DNA from: an uncultured Woeseiaceae bacterium
Lineage (GTDB): Bacteria > Pseudomonadota > Gammaproteobacteria > Steroidobacterales > Woeseiaceae
DNA: 47,642 nt
Assembly: GCA_947259985.1 (NCBI GenBank)
Contig: CAMYOJ010000011.1
Coordinates: 84,262-131,903 of the forward strand
Direction: 5' to 3'
This document shows positions 7,667 to 17,219 of the stretch, in pieces (positions within the stretch are counted from its first letter, which is position 1; every line of letters begins with the position of its first letter). A program made the translations under genes and the position numbers. The notes below the pieces were generated by a model. The model was not told the DNA's origin. It searched no databases and saw only the letters and a program-made list of their open reading frames with translations.

Positions 7667-9373
7667 CTAGCTTACAGAGGATTCCTTCAGCAATTTGAGA
7701 GCTTCTTCACGTTTCAAATTGCGCGATTCGGCGTCGCGGCGGTGACGATACTCGAGTTCGCCGGCGGCCAGGTTACGGTCGCTGATCACAAGCCGGTGTG
7801 GGATACCAACGAGCTCGGCGTCGGCAAACTTGACGCCGGGACGGGCGTCGCGATCGTCGAACAGCACCTCGTGGCCCTGGTCGGTCAATTCGGCATACAG
7901 GGTCTCTGCCGCGTCTCGCACCTCGTCGGAACGATGCATGTTGATCGGGACCAGTACGACGTCGAATGGCGCCAGCGGCCCCGGCCAGATAATGCCGTCG
8001 TCGTCGTGGTTCTGCTCGATCGCAGCCCCGACAATGCGCGTGATGCCGATACCATAGCAGCCCATTTCCATGACCTGGTTCCTGCCGTCGGGCGCTTGCA
8101 CGGTCGCACCCATCGCTTCGGAATACTTGGTACCCAGCTGGAAGATATGCCCGACCTCGATGCCACGTGCAATGCTCAACGTACCCGTACCACCTGGAGT
8201 GGGGTCGCCCGCCACGACATTACGCAGGTCGAAGGTTTCGGGCTCGGGCAGGTCGCGCCCGAAGTTGACGCCCTTGAAGTGGAAGCCCGCCTCGTTGGCG
8301 CCGCAGCTGAAATCAGCCAGCCCCGCGACGGCGTGATCGAAAAACAGGGGCAATGGCATGCCGACGGGGCCCAGCGATCCGGCTTCGCTGCCGGTCGCCT
8401 TGTTGATCGTCGCGTTGTCGGCCATCGTCAACGGCGAGGCGACGCCCGGGATCTTCTGTGCCTTGACGGCGTTTAGCTCGTGATCGCCGCGCAGAATCAG
8501 CGCCACGGGGCCGTCGGTACCTTCGACGATCAAGGTTTTTACGGTCTGCGCGGGAGTGATCCCGAGCATTTCGCACAGATCGTCGATTGTCTTGACGCCC
8601 GGCGTCGGAAACTTCTCGAGTTCGGCCGCGGGGACAGGGCGATCTGCATCGGGCGCCATCGTCGCGGCTGTCTCGATGTTCGATGCGTAATCATCGGCAT
8701 CGCAGTAGGCGATCGCATCTTCACCCGAATCGGCAAGCACGTGAAACTCCTGCGAGCGGCTGCCGCCGATTTCGCCGCTGTCGGCGTCGACGATGCGGAA
8801 CTTCAGACCAAGGCGTTCGAAAATGGCCGAGTAGGCGTCGTGCATGCGCCCATAGGATGCCTCGAGCCCTGTATGGTCGATATCGAACGAGTAGGCGTCC
8901 TTCATGATGAATTCGCGCGAGCGCATGACGCCAAAGCGCGGCCGGATCTCGTCGCGGAACTTGGTCTGAATCTGGTAAAAATTGACCGGTAGCTGCTTGT
9001 AGCTGCGGAGTTCGCGTCGTGCGATGTCGGTGATCACCTCTTCGTGCGTCGGTCCGAAACAGTACTCACGTTCGTGGCGGTCGTGCATGCGCAGGAGCAG
9101 TGGGCCGTACTGGTCCCAGCGGCCCGATTCTTCCCAGAGTTCCGACGGCTGTACGGCAGGCATCAGCAGTTCCAGCGCCCCGGCGCGATCCATCTCCTCG
9201 CGTACGACCTTCTCGACCTTGCGCAGCACGCGCAGGCCCAGCGGCATCCACGTGAACAGTCCCGACGCGAGCCGGCGAATGAGGCCGGCTCGCAGCATCA
9301 GCTTGTGGCTGACGATCTCGGCGTCGGCAGGGACTTCCTTGAGTGTCGTCAGCCCGAATTGGGAAAAGCGCAT
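7667..9373 (-). CDS. proS: Prolyl-tRNA synthetase
   Basis: Class II aminoacyl-tRNA synthetase charging tRNA-Pro. It has 568 residues, the usual size of the bacterial form with an inserted editing domain. Motif 2 is seen at [21 protein letters not shown] (as adjacent blocks), motif 3 at [13 protein letters not shown]. The editing insert (about 230-390) contains KTLIV and [13 protein letters not shown]. The anticodon-binding C-terminus contains [24 protein letters not shown] likely promoter on this strand is TTCGGC, 16 bases, TAGAAT, reading from about 9430 to 9404. Confidence 0.98.
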   Translation of the reverse strand: MRFSQFGLTTLKEVPADAEIVSHKLMLRAGLIRRLASGLFTWMPLGLRVLRKVEKVVREEMDRAGALELLMPAVQPSELWEESGRWDQYGPLLLRMHDRHEREYCFGPTHEEVITDIARRELRSYKQLPVNFYQIQTKFRDEIRPRFGVMRSREFIMKDAYSFDIDHTGLEASYGRMHDAYSAIFERLGLKFRIVDADSGEIGGSRSQEFHVLADSGEDAIAYCDADDYASNIETAATMAPDADRPVPAAELEKFPTPGVKTIDDLCEMLGITPAQTVKTLIVEGTDGPVALILRGDHELNAVKAQKIPGVASPLTMADNATINKATGSEAGSLGPVGMPLPLFFDHAVAGLADFSCGANEAGFHFKGVNFGRDLPEPETFDLRNVVAGDPTPGGTGTLSIARGIEVGHIFQLGTKYSEAMGATVQAPDGRNQVMEMGCYGIGITRIVGAAIEQNHDDDGIIWPGPLAPFDVVLVPINMHRSDEVRDAAETLYAELTDQGHEVLFDDRDARPGVKFADAELVGIPHRLVISDRNLAAGELEYRHRRDAESRNLKREEALKLLKESSVS

Positions 9374-9448
9374 TGAAAATCTAACCTTCAGTCAGTGAGG
9401 CGCGCATTCTAACCGTATTGACTCCGGGCCGAAACCAAGGGATGGTCC

Positions 9449-10102
9449 GTGCACGTTGTCAACGAGGAACCCTGCGTGCACGGTCGACGCAATCCGTTTG
9501 TGGCCCAGGAGGGCATTTTGCCACTGGCGCTTATCGCTGCCATCGGTGTACTTATCATTCGTTACAGCAATCCCTGGCTGGCCTTGATACCTGGTGTTCT
9601 GTTCGTGCTCGCTTTCCTGCTGTTTCGCGACCCGCGCCGCGAGGTGCCGTCGGTGGCGCTCGGCGTCGTCAGCCCGGCGGATGGTGTGATTACCGAGATC
9701 GAGCAGACGGATCATTGTGTCGTTCAGGGTGCGGCGCACCGTATCCGTATACGTATCGACAGCCTCGGTACCTATACGGCGCGCAGTCCTGTCGAAGGCA
9801 AGGTCATGGACCTGCATTCAAACATGGAGGGGGTTGGCGAGGATTGTCCTGCGAATGCCCTGTGGGTGAAGACCGACGAGGGCGACAGCGTAGTGCTCAT
9901 GTTCAGCGGGTATCGTCTGGGCCTGGCACCGCGCTCGTTCATACGCTTTGGCGAGCGCGTAGGCCAGGGACACCGCTGTGCCTACCTGCGCCTGGCCAAG
10001 TTTGCCGATGTCTACATGCCCATCGCGGGCAAGGTGAAAGCCACGACCGGTCAACGCGTCATTGCCGGCAGCGACCTGCTGGGTACCGTGCCGCACCCGT
10101 AG
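9449..10102 (+). CDS. Phosphatidylserine decarboxylase-like protein without the cleavage serine
   Basis: A 217-residue membrane-anchored protein. Two hydrophobic segments (about 22-60) precede a domain that follows the short (archaeal-type, PSD-A) phosphatidylserine decarboxylase fold: SPADGVITEIE, then GERVG and DVYMPIAGKVKATTGQRV at the end. True members have a Gly-Ser pair before the D-V-Y-x-P block; the serine becomes the pyruvoyl cofactor on self-cleavage. Here that site reads LAKFADVYMP, with A183-K184 in place of Gly-Ser, so it should not cleave itself or decarboxylate by the normal route. GTG start. It lies 71 bases before the uracil-DNA glycosylase gene. Confidence 0.75.
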   Translation: MHVVNEEPCVHGRRNPFVAQEGILPLALIAAIGVLIIRYSNPWLALIPGVLFVLAFLLFRDPRREVPSVALGVVSPADGVITEIEQTDHCVVQGAAHRIRIRIDSLGTYTARSPVEGKVMDLHSNMEGVGEDCPANALWVKTDEGDSVVLMFSGYRLGLAPRSFIRFGERVGQGHRCAYLRLAKFADVYMPIAGKVKATTGQRVIAGSDLLGTVPHP

Positions 10103-10173
10103 AAACGCCGTCGTGTAATGAGGTTTGCACCGTGGCAAACTACTGGGTCAACCCGACGCAACGGTTTTTTCGC

Positions 10174-10839
10174 ATGACCCATCCCGAACATCAACGACGT
10201 GCCTATCTGCAAGCGATGGGCATCGATGTGTGGGTGCCCAGAAATGAGCCGCAAACCGAGGCAATACCGGAGCCGACAGGCGGCCTCGGCTGGGACGAGC
10301 TCAAGGCCTGTGTTGCGGGTTGCACGCGTTGCGAACTCTCGGCGACGCGCACCAATACGGTGTTTGGTGTTGGCAGTCCGACTGCCGACTGGCTGATCAT
10401 CGGCGAAGCACCGGGCGCGGAGGAGGACAGGCGCGGTGAGCCATTTGTGGGCCGAGCCGGAAAGCTGCTTGACGAAATGTTGCGGGCGATCGGCCAGACT
10501 CGCGACAGCGTTTTTATTGCGAACATCCTGAAGTGCCGTCCGCCGAACAATCGTGATCCGAAACCTGCGGAGTCGGCGGCCTGTCGTGAGTACCTCGAAC
10601 GGCAAATCGAGCTCGTGCGGCCGCGAATTATTCTTGCCGTCGGCAAGGTCGCGGCGCAAAACCTGCTGGGCAGTGATGAGCCCGTGGGCCGCATGCGGGG
10701 CAGGCCGCACGAGCTTGGTGGAATTCCGCTGGTCGTGACCTATCATCCTGCCTACCTGCTGCGCAGCCCGTCGCAAAAGCAGAAATCCTGGAGTGATCTG
10801 TGCCTGGCGACACGACTGGCGGCGGAGTACAGCGCATGA
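10174..10839 (+). CDS. Uracil-DNA glycosylase, family 4 (Fe-S)
   Basis: Removes uracil from DNA, starting base-excision repair. It has 221 residues from ATG 10174; the N-terminus ([18 protein letters not shown]) is typical of the proteobacterial subgroup. The family-4 active-site block is [20 protein letters not shown] (77-96). Likely 4Fe-4S cysteines are C50, C53, C121 and C137. The later catalytic block [10 protein letters not shown] is near the C-terminus. The frame remains open far upstream through the neighbouring gene, but that part is not coding. A GTG at 10132 is an alternative start. It overlaps rimI by 4 bases. Confidence 0.95.
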   Translation: MTHPEHQRRAYLQAMGIDVWVPRNEPQTEAIPEPTGGLGWDELKACVAGCTRCELSATRTNTVFGVGSPTADWLIIGEAPGAEEDRRGEPFVGRAGKLLDEMLRAIGQTRDSVFIANILKCRPPNNRDPKPAESAACREYLERQIELVRPRIILAVGKVAAQNLLGSDEPVGRMRGRPHELGGIPLVVTYHPAYLLRSPSQKQKSWSDLCLATRLAAEYSA

Positions 10840-11312
10840 TCACGCCCATGGCCGAGCCGCCAAGCACCATCCGTGACATGGGGCATAATGACCTTGCCGC
10901 AGTCTCCGATATCGAGCGACGCAGCTACGAATTTCCGTGGAGCCAGGGCGTGTTCCGCGACTGCCTGTTGGCGGGCTACCAGAGCATTGTGCTGATTCGT
11001 GAAGAGCGGGTCGCAGGCTATGGCATCCTGTCCGTAGCGGCCGGCGAGGCGCACATACTCAATCTTTGCATCGAGCCGGAGTTTCGCTCGCATGGCTACG
11101 GCGAGCGGATTCTCGATGAATTGCTGTTCAGGGCCCGGGCCGCTTCGGTTCGCGAGATCTTCCTCGAGGTGCGCCCATCCAATGAAACCGCGTTGGCGCT
11201 ATATCGCAAGAAAGGATTCCACCAGGTCGCGAACCGCCCGGCTTACTATCAGGCCAATAAAGGCCGCGAAGACGCGGCCGTCCTGGCCAAAAAGCTCGTC
11301 ATCGAGGACTGA
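10836..11312 (+). CDS. rimI: Ribosomal protein S18-alanine N-acetyltransferase RimI
   Basis: A GNAT acetyltransferase that acetylates the N-terminal alanine of S18 using acetyl-CoA. It has 158 residues from ATG 10836 (ATGA overlap with the glycosylase stop). The acetyl-CoA loop is FRSHGYGERIL (R/Q-x-x-G-x-G/A pattern), preceded by HILNLCIEP, and followed by EIFLEVRPSNETALALYRKK, a RimI hallmark. Other GNAT enzymes share the fold, but the S-N-x-x-A-x-x-L-Y motif and length fit RimI best. Confidence 0.93.
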   Translation: MITPMAEPPSTIRDMGHNDLAAVSDIERRSYEFPWSQGVFRDCLLAGYQSIVLIREERVAGYGILSVAAGEAHILNLCIEPEFRSHGYGERILDELLFRARAASVREIFLEVRPSNETALALYRKKGFHQVANRPAYYQANKGREDAAVLAKKLVIED

Positions 11313-11320
11313 ATCCGCGG

Positions 11321-11349
11321 TTTCGCGCGCGCCTCGATTCGGCTAGACT
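11321..11349 (+). promoter_or_regulatory. Putative sigma-70 promoter for prfC
   Basis: TTTCGC (11321-11326), a 17-base spacer and TAGACT (11344-11349) lie 42 bases before the prfC start. The -35 is weak. The same TAGACT -10 sequence recurs before hfq in this window, which gives slight support. Confidence 0.4.
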
Positions 11350-11391
11350 GCGCCGCCTTCTGAATTCAACGTCGTCCACCAGGCGATACTC

Positions 11392-12972
11392 ATGACCGAT
11401 ATCGAACAACAAGTCAGTAAGCGGCGTACATTCGCGATTATTTCGCACCCCGACGCCGGCAAGACGACGCTCACCGAGAAGCTGCTCTTGTACGGTGGCG
11501 CCATTCAGCTTGCCGGTACCGTCAAGGGCCGCAAAGCGAGTCGCCATGCTACGTCTGACTGGATGGCCCTCGAGCAACAGCGCGGCATCTCGGTCACTTC
11601 GTCGGTGATGCAGTTCCCCTACGGCGACCATGTCGTGAATCTGCTGGATACGCCGGGGCATGAAGACTTCTCCGAGGACACCTATCGCACGCTGACGGCC
11701 GTCGATTCGGCGCTCATGGTGATCGACTGCGCCAAGGGCGTCGAGCAGCGTACGATCAAGCTCATGGAGGTCTGCCGGCTTCGCGATACGCCGATCATGA
11801 CGTTCATCAACAAGCTCGATCGGGAAGGACAAGAGCCTATCGACTTGCTCGACGAAATCGAGTCGGTCCTCAAGATCCAGTGCGCGCCCGTGACCTGGCC
11901 GATTGGCATGGGCCGGGCCCTGAAAGGTGTCTACCACCTGCTGCAGGACCGGATTTACGTGTATGACAAGGTCGGGCGCGAAAAGGCGGCAGAGATTCGT
12001 GTCATCGAAGGCCTCGAGTCGGAAGAGGCGAACGCCGTCCTCGGCGACACGGCGGAGGCCTTTCGGGAGGAAGTCGAGCTTGTCAAAGGTGCATGCGCCG
12101 AGCTGTCCGTCGACGACTATCTTGCTGGCAGGCAGACGCCCGTGTTTTTTGGATCGGCCATCTCGAATTTCGGAGTACGCGAGTTGCTCGACGAATTCGT
12201 TGCACATGCCCCGCCACCGATGCCGCATGAGAGCGAGCAACGGGATGTAGAACCGACCGAGGACAAGCTGACCGGTTTCGTGTTCAAGATCCAGGCGAAT
12301 ATGGACCCGGGACATCGCGACCGGATCGCTTTCATGCGAATTGTGTCCGGGGAGTACCGCAAGGGTGTGCGCGTTCAGCACGTGCGGCTGGGCAAGGAGG
12401 TGAAGATTCCGGAGGCGATTACGTTCATGGCGGCCGATCGCCAGCACGCCGAGACTGCTTACGCCGGGGACATCATCGGTATACACAATCACGGCACGAT
12501 CAACATCGGAGACAGTTTTACGCAGGGCGAGGAAATCCGCTTCACGGGCATTCCAAACTTTGCGCCGGAGATTTTCCGCCGTGCCGTACTCAAGGACCCG
12601 TTGCGACTGAAAGCGTTGCACAAAGGACTGGCACAACTTTGCGAAGAAGGTGCGACGCAGCTTTTCAAACCGCTGCGCAGTAACGACCTGATTCTCGGCG
12701 CCGTCGGGCCGTTGCAATTCGACGTCGTCGCGCATCGGCTGCGTGATGAGTACAACGTCGAATGCCAGTTCGAGGCGGTCAATGTGGCCACTGCGCGCTG
12801 GGTCGAATGCGACGACGACAAGATGCTGGCTGAGTTCGAGAAGAAAGCGCACGATAATCTCGCGCTGGATCACGGCGACAGTCTGGTCTACATTGCTCCT
12901 ACGCGAGTCAACCTGAACCTGACCGAGGAGCGCTGGCCCGATATCGACTTCCGCAAGACCAGGGAGCATTAG
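11392..12972 (+). CDS. prfC: Peptide chain release factor 3
   Basis: A translational GTPase that removes RF1/RF2 from the ribosome after termination. It has 526 residues, matching E. coli RF3. G1 is [14 protein letters not shown] (about 18-31), G2/switch [14 protein letters not shown]3 [13 protein letters not shown]4 NKLDRE. The C-terminus [20 protein letters not shown] is also characteristic and rules out EF-G and LepA. It stands as its own unit, 79 bases after rimI. Confidence 0.98.
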   Translation: MTDIEQQVSKRRTFAIISHPDAGKTTLTEKLLLYGGAIQLAGTVKGRKASRHATSDWMALEQQRGISVTSSVMQFPYGDHVVNLLDTPGHEDFSEDTYRTLTAVDSALMVIDCAKGVEQRTIKLMEVCRLRDTPIMTFINKLDREGQEPIDLLDEIESVLKIQCAPVTWPIGMGRALKGVYHLLQDRIYVYDKVGREKAAEIRVIEGLESEEANAVLGDTAEAFREEVELVKGACAELSVDDYLAGRQTPVFFGSAISNFGVRELLDEFVAHAPPPMPHESEQRDVEPTEDKLTGFVFKIQANMDPGHRDRIAFMRIVSGEYRKGVRVQHVRLGKEVKIPEAITFMAADRQHAETAYAGDIIGIHNHGTINIGDSFTQGEEIRFTGIPNFAPEIFRRAVLKDPLRLKALHKGLAQLCEEGATQLFKPLRSNDLILGAVGPLQFDVVAHRLRDEYNVECQFEAVNVATARWVECDDDKMLAEFEKKAHDNLALDHGDSLVYIAPTRVNLNLTEERWPDIDFRKTREH

Positions 12973-12995
12973 TCGCCGCGCCAGACCCGAGACCA

Positions 12996-14261
12996 TTGCC
13001 GAATTCCGCGATCCTTAATAAGAAAGTTATCGGCTGGGCACTTTACGACTGGGCGAATTCGGCGTTTGCCCTGAGCGTACTCGCGGTGTTGTTCCCACTG
13101 GTTCTGGGCAATTTCTGGAGCATCGGCGACGATGGCGCGGTTGTTACCGTGCGTTTGGGCTGGATTACTTTTGCGGCCAGCGTCATCGTCTGTATCACGG
13201 CGCCCATATTCGGCACGATTGCCGATGCCGGCGGTTACCGCAAGCGCTTCCTGTTCGTGCTGGCGACGATCGGCGCCGTGATGACGGCGGCGCTGGGCCT
13301 CGTCGATCAGGGCGATTGGCCGCTGGCTCTCGGCTTCTACCTGCTTGCATCGGTCGGCTATTACAGCTCGACCGTGTTTTACGATTCGCTGTTGATCGAC
13401 GTCTGTGAGCCACGCTACTTCAGCTTCGTGTCGTCTCTCGGATTCTCGTTCGGCTACCTCGGCGGTGCGGTACTGCTCGCCTTGCACCTCTGGATGCTGT
13501 CATCGCCCGAAACTTTCGGTTTGGCGGACACTGCTGAAGCGTTCAGATTTGCATTCGTCTCGGTCGGGGCGTGGTGGCTGATCTTCCTCTTGCCGCTGAT
13601 CCTGTTCGTCCCCGAACGCCACAGCCCGATCGAGGTCAGCAGCGGCACGATCAGGGCCGCTTATGCCGAACTCAAGGCGACCATGCGGAAGGTCGGGCAG
13701 TATCGCAACGTCGTGATATTCCTGGGCGCTTATTGGCTGTATGTGGGCGGTGTGTTCACGGTCATTTTCATGGCCGTCAACTATGGCCAGCGCCTCGGTT
13801 TCGACGATCGCGACCTCGTCATGGCACTGCTGATCACCAACTTTGTCGGCTTCCCCGCGACCTTGCTGTTCGGTGTCGTAGCACATCGCTTCGGGGCCAA
13901 ATCGGGCATTAACTTCGCGCTGCTCGTCTACATAGCGATGTCCGTATGGGCCATCTATATGAAGGATGTGTGGCAGTTCTACGTCATGGCGATCGTCATT
14001 GGCACGGTGCAGGGCGGGGTGCAGGGCCTTAGCCGTTCCCTTTACGCCTCGTTGATCCCGCCCGAGCAACCCGGCGAGTTCTTCGGTTTCTACAACATGA
14101 TGACCAAGTTCGCCCACGTACTGGGACCCGCGATGGTCGCCGTTGCGGCATCCTTGTCGGACGACCCGAAGTGGGTACTGCTGGCGTTGATGCCGCTGTT
14201 CCTGGTTGGCGGAATGCTGCTTGGCCTGGTGCGCGTCCAGCCCGAAGGCTCGGCTAAGTAA
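12996..14261 (+). CDS. MFS transporter, Atg22/UMF1-like
   Basis: A 421-residue membrane protein with about 12 hydrophobic helices. The N-terminal WALYDWANSAFALSVLA and the loop APIFGTIADAGGYRKRFLF (quoted as the family A-motif region) place it in the UMF1/Atg22 branch of the MFS. Eukaryotic Atg22 exports amino acids from vacuoles; the bacterial substrate is unknown. The start is TTG 12996, 23 bases after prfC. The 3' end overlaps the convergent tgpA gene by 8 bases. Confidence 0.9.
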   Translation: MPNSAILNKKVIGWALYDWANSAFALSVLAVLFPLVLGNFWSIGDDGAVVTVRLGWITFAASVIVCITAPIFGTIADAGGYRKRFLFVLATIGAVMTAALGLVDQGDWPLALGFYLLASVGYYSSTVFYDSLLIDVCEPRYFSFVSSLGFSFGYLGGAVLLALHLWMLSSPETFGLADTAEAFRFAFVSVGAWWLIFLLPLILFVPERHSPIEVSSGTIRAAYAELKATMRKVGQYRNVVIFLGAYWLYVGGVFTVIFMAVNYGQRLGFDDRDLVMALLITNFVGFPATLLFGVVAHRFGAKSGINFALLVYIAMSVWAIYMKDVWQFYVMAIVIGTVQGGVQGLSRSLYASLIPPEQPGEFFGFYNMMTKFAHVLGPAMVAVAASLSDDPKWVLLALMPLFLVGGMLLGLVRVQPEGSAK

Positions 14262-16209
14262 TAGAGCCGACAGCAACCTTCAGGCGTTCGAACGCCGGCT
14301 CGCGGTAAGGACCGTAGCGCGCATCCACGTAAGCCTCGGTGATCAACGCAATTACGTCGTCCGGCAGCGCGTCGGCTTCCTTCGCGCGGCGTCCGAATTC
14401 GATAGCGGTCTCGCCCGCAATGGGTTCAAGTCCCGTCTTTTTGATGAATCGCTGGTATAGAATCGAGGCCTCGTCCCTGGCGGGCGGACGGTAACGCAGC
14501 ATCAGCAACACGCTGATCAACATGACGAGACTGACAACGACGCCGATCAGGGTCAGCATCATCTTGCGCCAGTTCGGGTCGTCCATGCCGAGCCATTTCA
14601 TGAAGTTCTGCTGATTCTCAGGGCCGTAACCGAGAATCCATTCGTTCCATTTCGCATTCAGAGCGTCGATCGACAATGACAGCCTGTGCAATAGCTCGGA
14701 GGGTGCGGACAGCCCCCAGGCGTCGCCAAGGCCCTCGAGGGCCGCACCGCTGGCACCGTAGTCGATGCGCTCGGGAGCCACTGCCGCCGTCGGATCGACG
14801 CGTTGCCAGCCGACTCCCTCGAGCCAGACCTCGGTCCAGGCATGTGCATCCGACTGGCGCACGATAAGGTGGCCACCCAGCGGGTTTATCTCACCGCCCT
14901 GGTAGCCAAGCACGACCCGCGACGGGATGCCGACACTGCGCATCATGACAGCGAACGCGGAGGCGTAATGCTCACAAAATCCGCTTCGCGTATCGAACAG
15001 GAAGCGATCGACCGGATTGCTGCCGAGCGGTGGTGGCTCGAGCGTGTAGTAGTACTCCTCCTCGTTGAATTTCCGGAGGACAGCGTTTATGAATGCCTGG
15101 TCGGAAGTTGCGGCGGCGCGCATTTCGCGAGCCAATGTTGCGGATCGCTGGTTACTGTCGGCGGGGAGGTTTGAATACCAGTTGCGGTATACCTCCGGCA
15201 GGTCAGCCTCGACGCGATACTCCGGGTGCGAAATGGCCTTGTAGGCAACGCGCTGGTCGATAGGAGCTGATCGGGCGAGCTGCTGTTGGGGTCCCATGAA
15301 GGTCTTCGACAGTGACCACATGACTGGCATGTCGAGTGCGAATACCCATTGTTGGCGCGTCGGTTCGAGCGTGATCTCGTACGAGATCGGGTCTCCCTCG
15401 GTTACTATCTGGTCACGGGCCGTCGTGCTGATCGCGGGCTCACGTCCGGTCCAGCTGCGGCCATTAAACGTAGTGAGGACGAGGCCGCGCCAGTATCGGT
15501 CCGGCCCATCGGGGATCTGATTGTCGAATGACACCCGGAACGCGACCTCGTTGGACAACGACAGGGAGCTGATGTCACCCGGGCTCATCGTGTCGCTGAG
15601 ACCCGTGGTCGCGCGACTCGAATCGATTGGCACGGCCCAGAAAGGTGTCGCCAGACGCGGGAAAAAGATCCACATCGCGAGCGCCAGAGGTGCTGCGTAC
15701 AGCAACAGGCGTCCGCCGATCGCGAAACTCTGTTTCGCAGACTCTATGGGACTGGCTGACATGCGCAGCCATGCCGTCATGATGACCGTAACTGCGCCGA
15801 GCATGTAGGGCAGCGACCACAGGTACTGCTCGCGCAGCAACGACGACATGACGAGGAAGATCGAAATGAACAACAGCACGAACTGGTCGCGCCGCTTGCG
15901 CGTTTCGAGAAGTTTCAGCGAGGCCATGACTGCGAGCAGTGCCGAACCGGGGCCTACGCCGCTGATGGAGGAATACGTTATCAGTACGCCGAGAAAGCAG
16001 GCGAGGGCGAGTGCTGCGCGGAACCAGGCAGACGGCAAAGGGCGCCGCCTTTTCTCGATCATGTAGCGCCATACCGCGCAACCGAAAAACGCGAACGTTA
16101 TCCAGGCGGGAAGATACGGTACGTGCGGCGCGACAGACAGGCCCAGCGCGCCCAGCGTCCACGGCAGGCTGGCCAACAACGATCCATCGGTGCCGCGTGG
16201 CCGCGCCAT
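14254..16209 (-). CDS. tgpA: TgpA-type transglutaminase, membrane-bound (DUF3488)
   Basis: A 651-residue inner-membrane protein. The N-terminal half (DUF3488) has about six hydrophobic helices ending near residue 190. A periplasmic transglutaminase core follows, with the Cys in SGFCEHYASAF, the His in SDAHAWTEVW and the Asp in RVDPTAAV. Another membrane helix (LTLIGVVVSLVMLISVLLML) and a DUF4129-like cytoplasmic tail (ILYQRFIKKTGLEPI, ETAIEFGRRA) complete it. The Pseudomonas homologue TgpA is essential, but its target is not settled. It is the last gene of a MoxR-DUF58-TgpA operon, with a TGATG overlap with DUF58. Confidence 0.93.
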   Translation of the reverse strand: MARPRGTDGSLLASLPWTLGALGLSVAPHVPYLPAWITFAFFGCAVWRYMIEKRRRPLPSAWFRAALALACFLGVLITYSSISGVGPGSALLAVMASLKLLETRKRRDQFVLLFISIFLVMSSLLREQYLWSLPYMLGAVTVIMTAWLRMSASPIESAKQSFAIGGRLLLYAAPLALAMWIFFPRLATPFWAVPIDSSRATTGLSDTMSPGDISSLSLSNEVAFRVSFDNQIPDGPDRYWRGLVLTTFNGRSWTGREPAISTTARDQIVTEGDPISYEITLEPTRQQWVFALDMPVMWSLSKTFMGPQQQLARSAPIDQRVAYKAISHPEYRVEADLPEVYRNWYSNLPADSNQRSATLAREMRAAATSDQAFINAVLRKFNEEEYYYTLEPPPLGSNPVDRFLFDTRSGFCEHYASAFAVMMRSVGIPSRVVLGYQGGEINPLGGHLIVRQSDAHAWTEVWLEGVGWQRVDPTAAVAPERIDYGASGAALEGLGDAWGLSAPSELLHRLSLSIDALNAKWNEWILGYGPENQQNFMKWLGMDDPNWRKMMLTLIGVVVSLVMLISVLLMLRYRPPARDEASILYQRFIKKTGLEPIAGETAIEFGRRAKEADALPDDVIALITEAYVDARYGPYREPAFERLKVAVGSIT

Positions 16210-17219
16210 CAGCCTGATACCTCGTCGAACAGTGCCAGTGCCTCCAGGCAGGCGCGTCGATGCGCTTCGCCGTGAGCGGGTTCGAATTCTGCGCCCGGAA
16301 CGCGCAGTCCGTAGTCTTCGAGTGTTCTGTCGGCGTCAACAATCCAGCGCGTCAAAATCGACAGTCGTTGCTCGACGTCGACGCTGGCGATTTCGTCGAA
16401 ATCAAACCATTGGCTGCTCGTGTCTGCTCCTGCAAACTGTTTGGAGAGCAGCTGCCCGCTGCGCGCGAAGGCTTTCCAGGCAACGTGCCGCGGGGAGTCG
16501 CCCTCGTGGTATTTACGCAAACCGGCGAAATCTTCTTCACCGCGCGCATCGTGTTGCCGATGGCCGTGTGCCACCATCGTTGGTGGCGGGTCGGGTGCTT
16601 GTGCCGCGGGTTGCGGATAGACGAGACCGGTGACATCCATGTGTAACCAGGCCCAGGCCCGAAACAGTTCAAACGGGAACAGTGTGCGAATGCCGAAACG
16701 TTCGAGCTTCACCCAGCCGCGCTCAGTCGTCGGCACGGACAGGACGAATATCCTGCTTTCTCCGGGCTGCAAGTCCTCAATCTCACTGAGCGCGCCGTCG
16801 CAATACAGGCGCATGCCGTGGCGCGCGTTGCGCGAATGATTCGTGACCGCAATGCCGAAGCGCACTGATTGCCCGGCATACACGGGTTCTGCACCCGAGA
16901 AACTCAGTTCCAGGCCGACGAGGTTGCGCTGACACTGATGCATCGATACGAAGCCGACGCCGACGAGGATGAACGTCAGCACGAACGACAAGTTGTTGTT
17001 GTAGTTCATTGAGCCGAGCAGCATGGCGAACGCCATGAGGCCGAATACAATGCCTACTCCCGTGGGCAGAATGTAAACCCGTCCGGGTCCCAGCCGTGTA
17101 GTCGACGCATCGGATCCCTGGCGCTTGCGTGCCCACTGCCGGACGCGCTCGCTGACGCCCGTCTTCAGCGAACTGGCGATTCCCTGCGCGTTACGGAATG
17201 GCCACGGAATCGAGGACAT
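16209..17219 (-). CDS. DUF58 domain protein
   Basis: A 336-residue protein with two adjacent hydrophobic helices (about 50-97: YILPTGVGIVFGLMAFAMLL and SFVLTFILVGVGFVSM), then a cytoplasmic/periplasmic region ending in the DUF58 domain. Its signature FAGLRKYHEGDSPRHVAWKA is at about 222-241. DUF58 proteins are vWA-like partners of MoxR ATPases. The start at 17219 overlaps the moxR coding end by 29 bases. It belongs to the MoxR-DUF58-TgpA unit, which is widespread in gammaproteobacteria and thought to act in envelope protein maturation. Confidence 0.92.
   Translation of the reverse strand: MSSIPWPFRNAQGIASSLKTGVSERVRQWARKRQGSDASTTRLGPGRVYILPTGVGIVFGLMAFAMLLGSMNYNNNLSFVLTFILVGVGFVSMHQCQRNLVGLELSFSGAEPVYAGQSVRFGIAVTNHSRNARHGMRLYCDGALSEIEDLQPGESRIFVLSVPTTERGWVKLERFGIRTLFPFELFRAWAWLHMDVTGLVYPQPAAQAPDPPPTMVAHGHRQHDARGEEDFAGLRKYHEGDSPRHVAWKAFARSGQLLSKQFAGADTSSQWFDFDEIASVDVEQRLSILTRWIVDADRTLEDYGLRVPGAEFEPAHGEAHRRACLEALALFDEVSG

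Noticed and set aside
9418-10173. Long N-terminal extension of the uracil-DNA glycosylase frame
   Set aside because: It runs through the PSD-like gene in another frame and has no similarity to glycosylase families; ATG 10174 gives the normal length.
11299-12996. 565-residue open frame opposite prfC
   Set aside because: Entire length is antisense to a certain RF3 gene; no recognisable domain.
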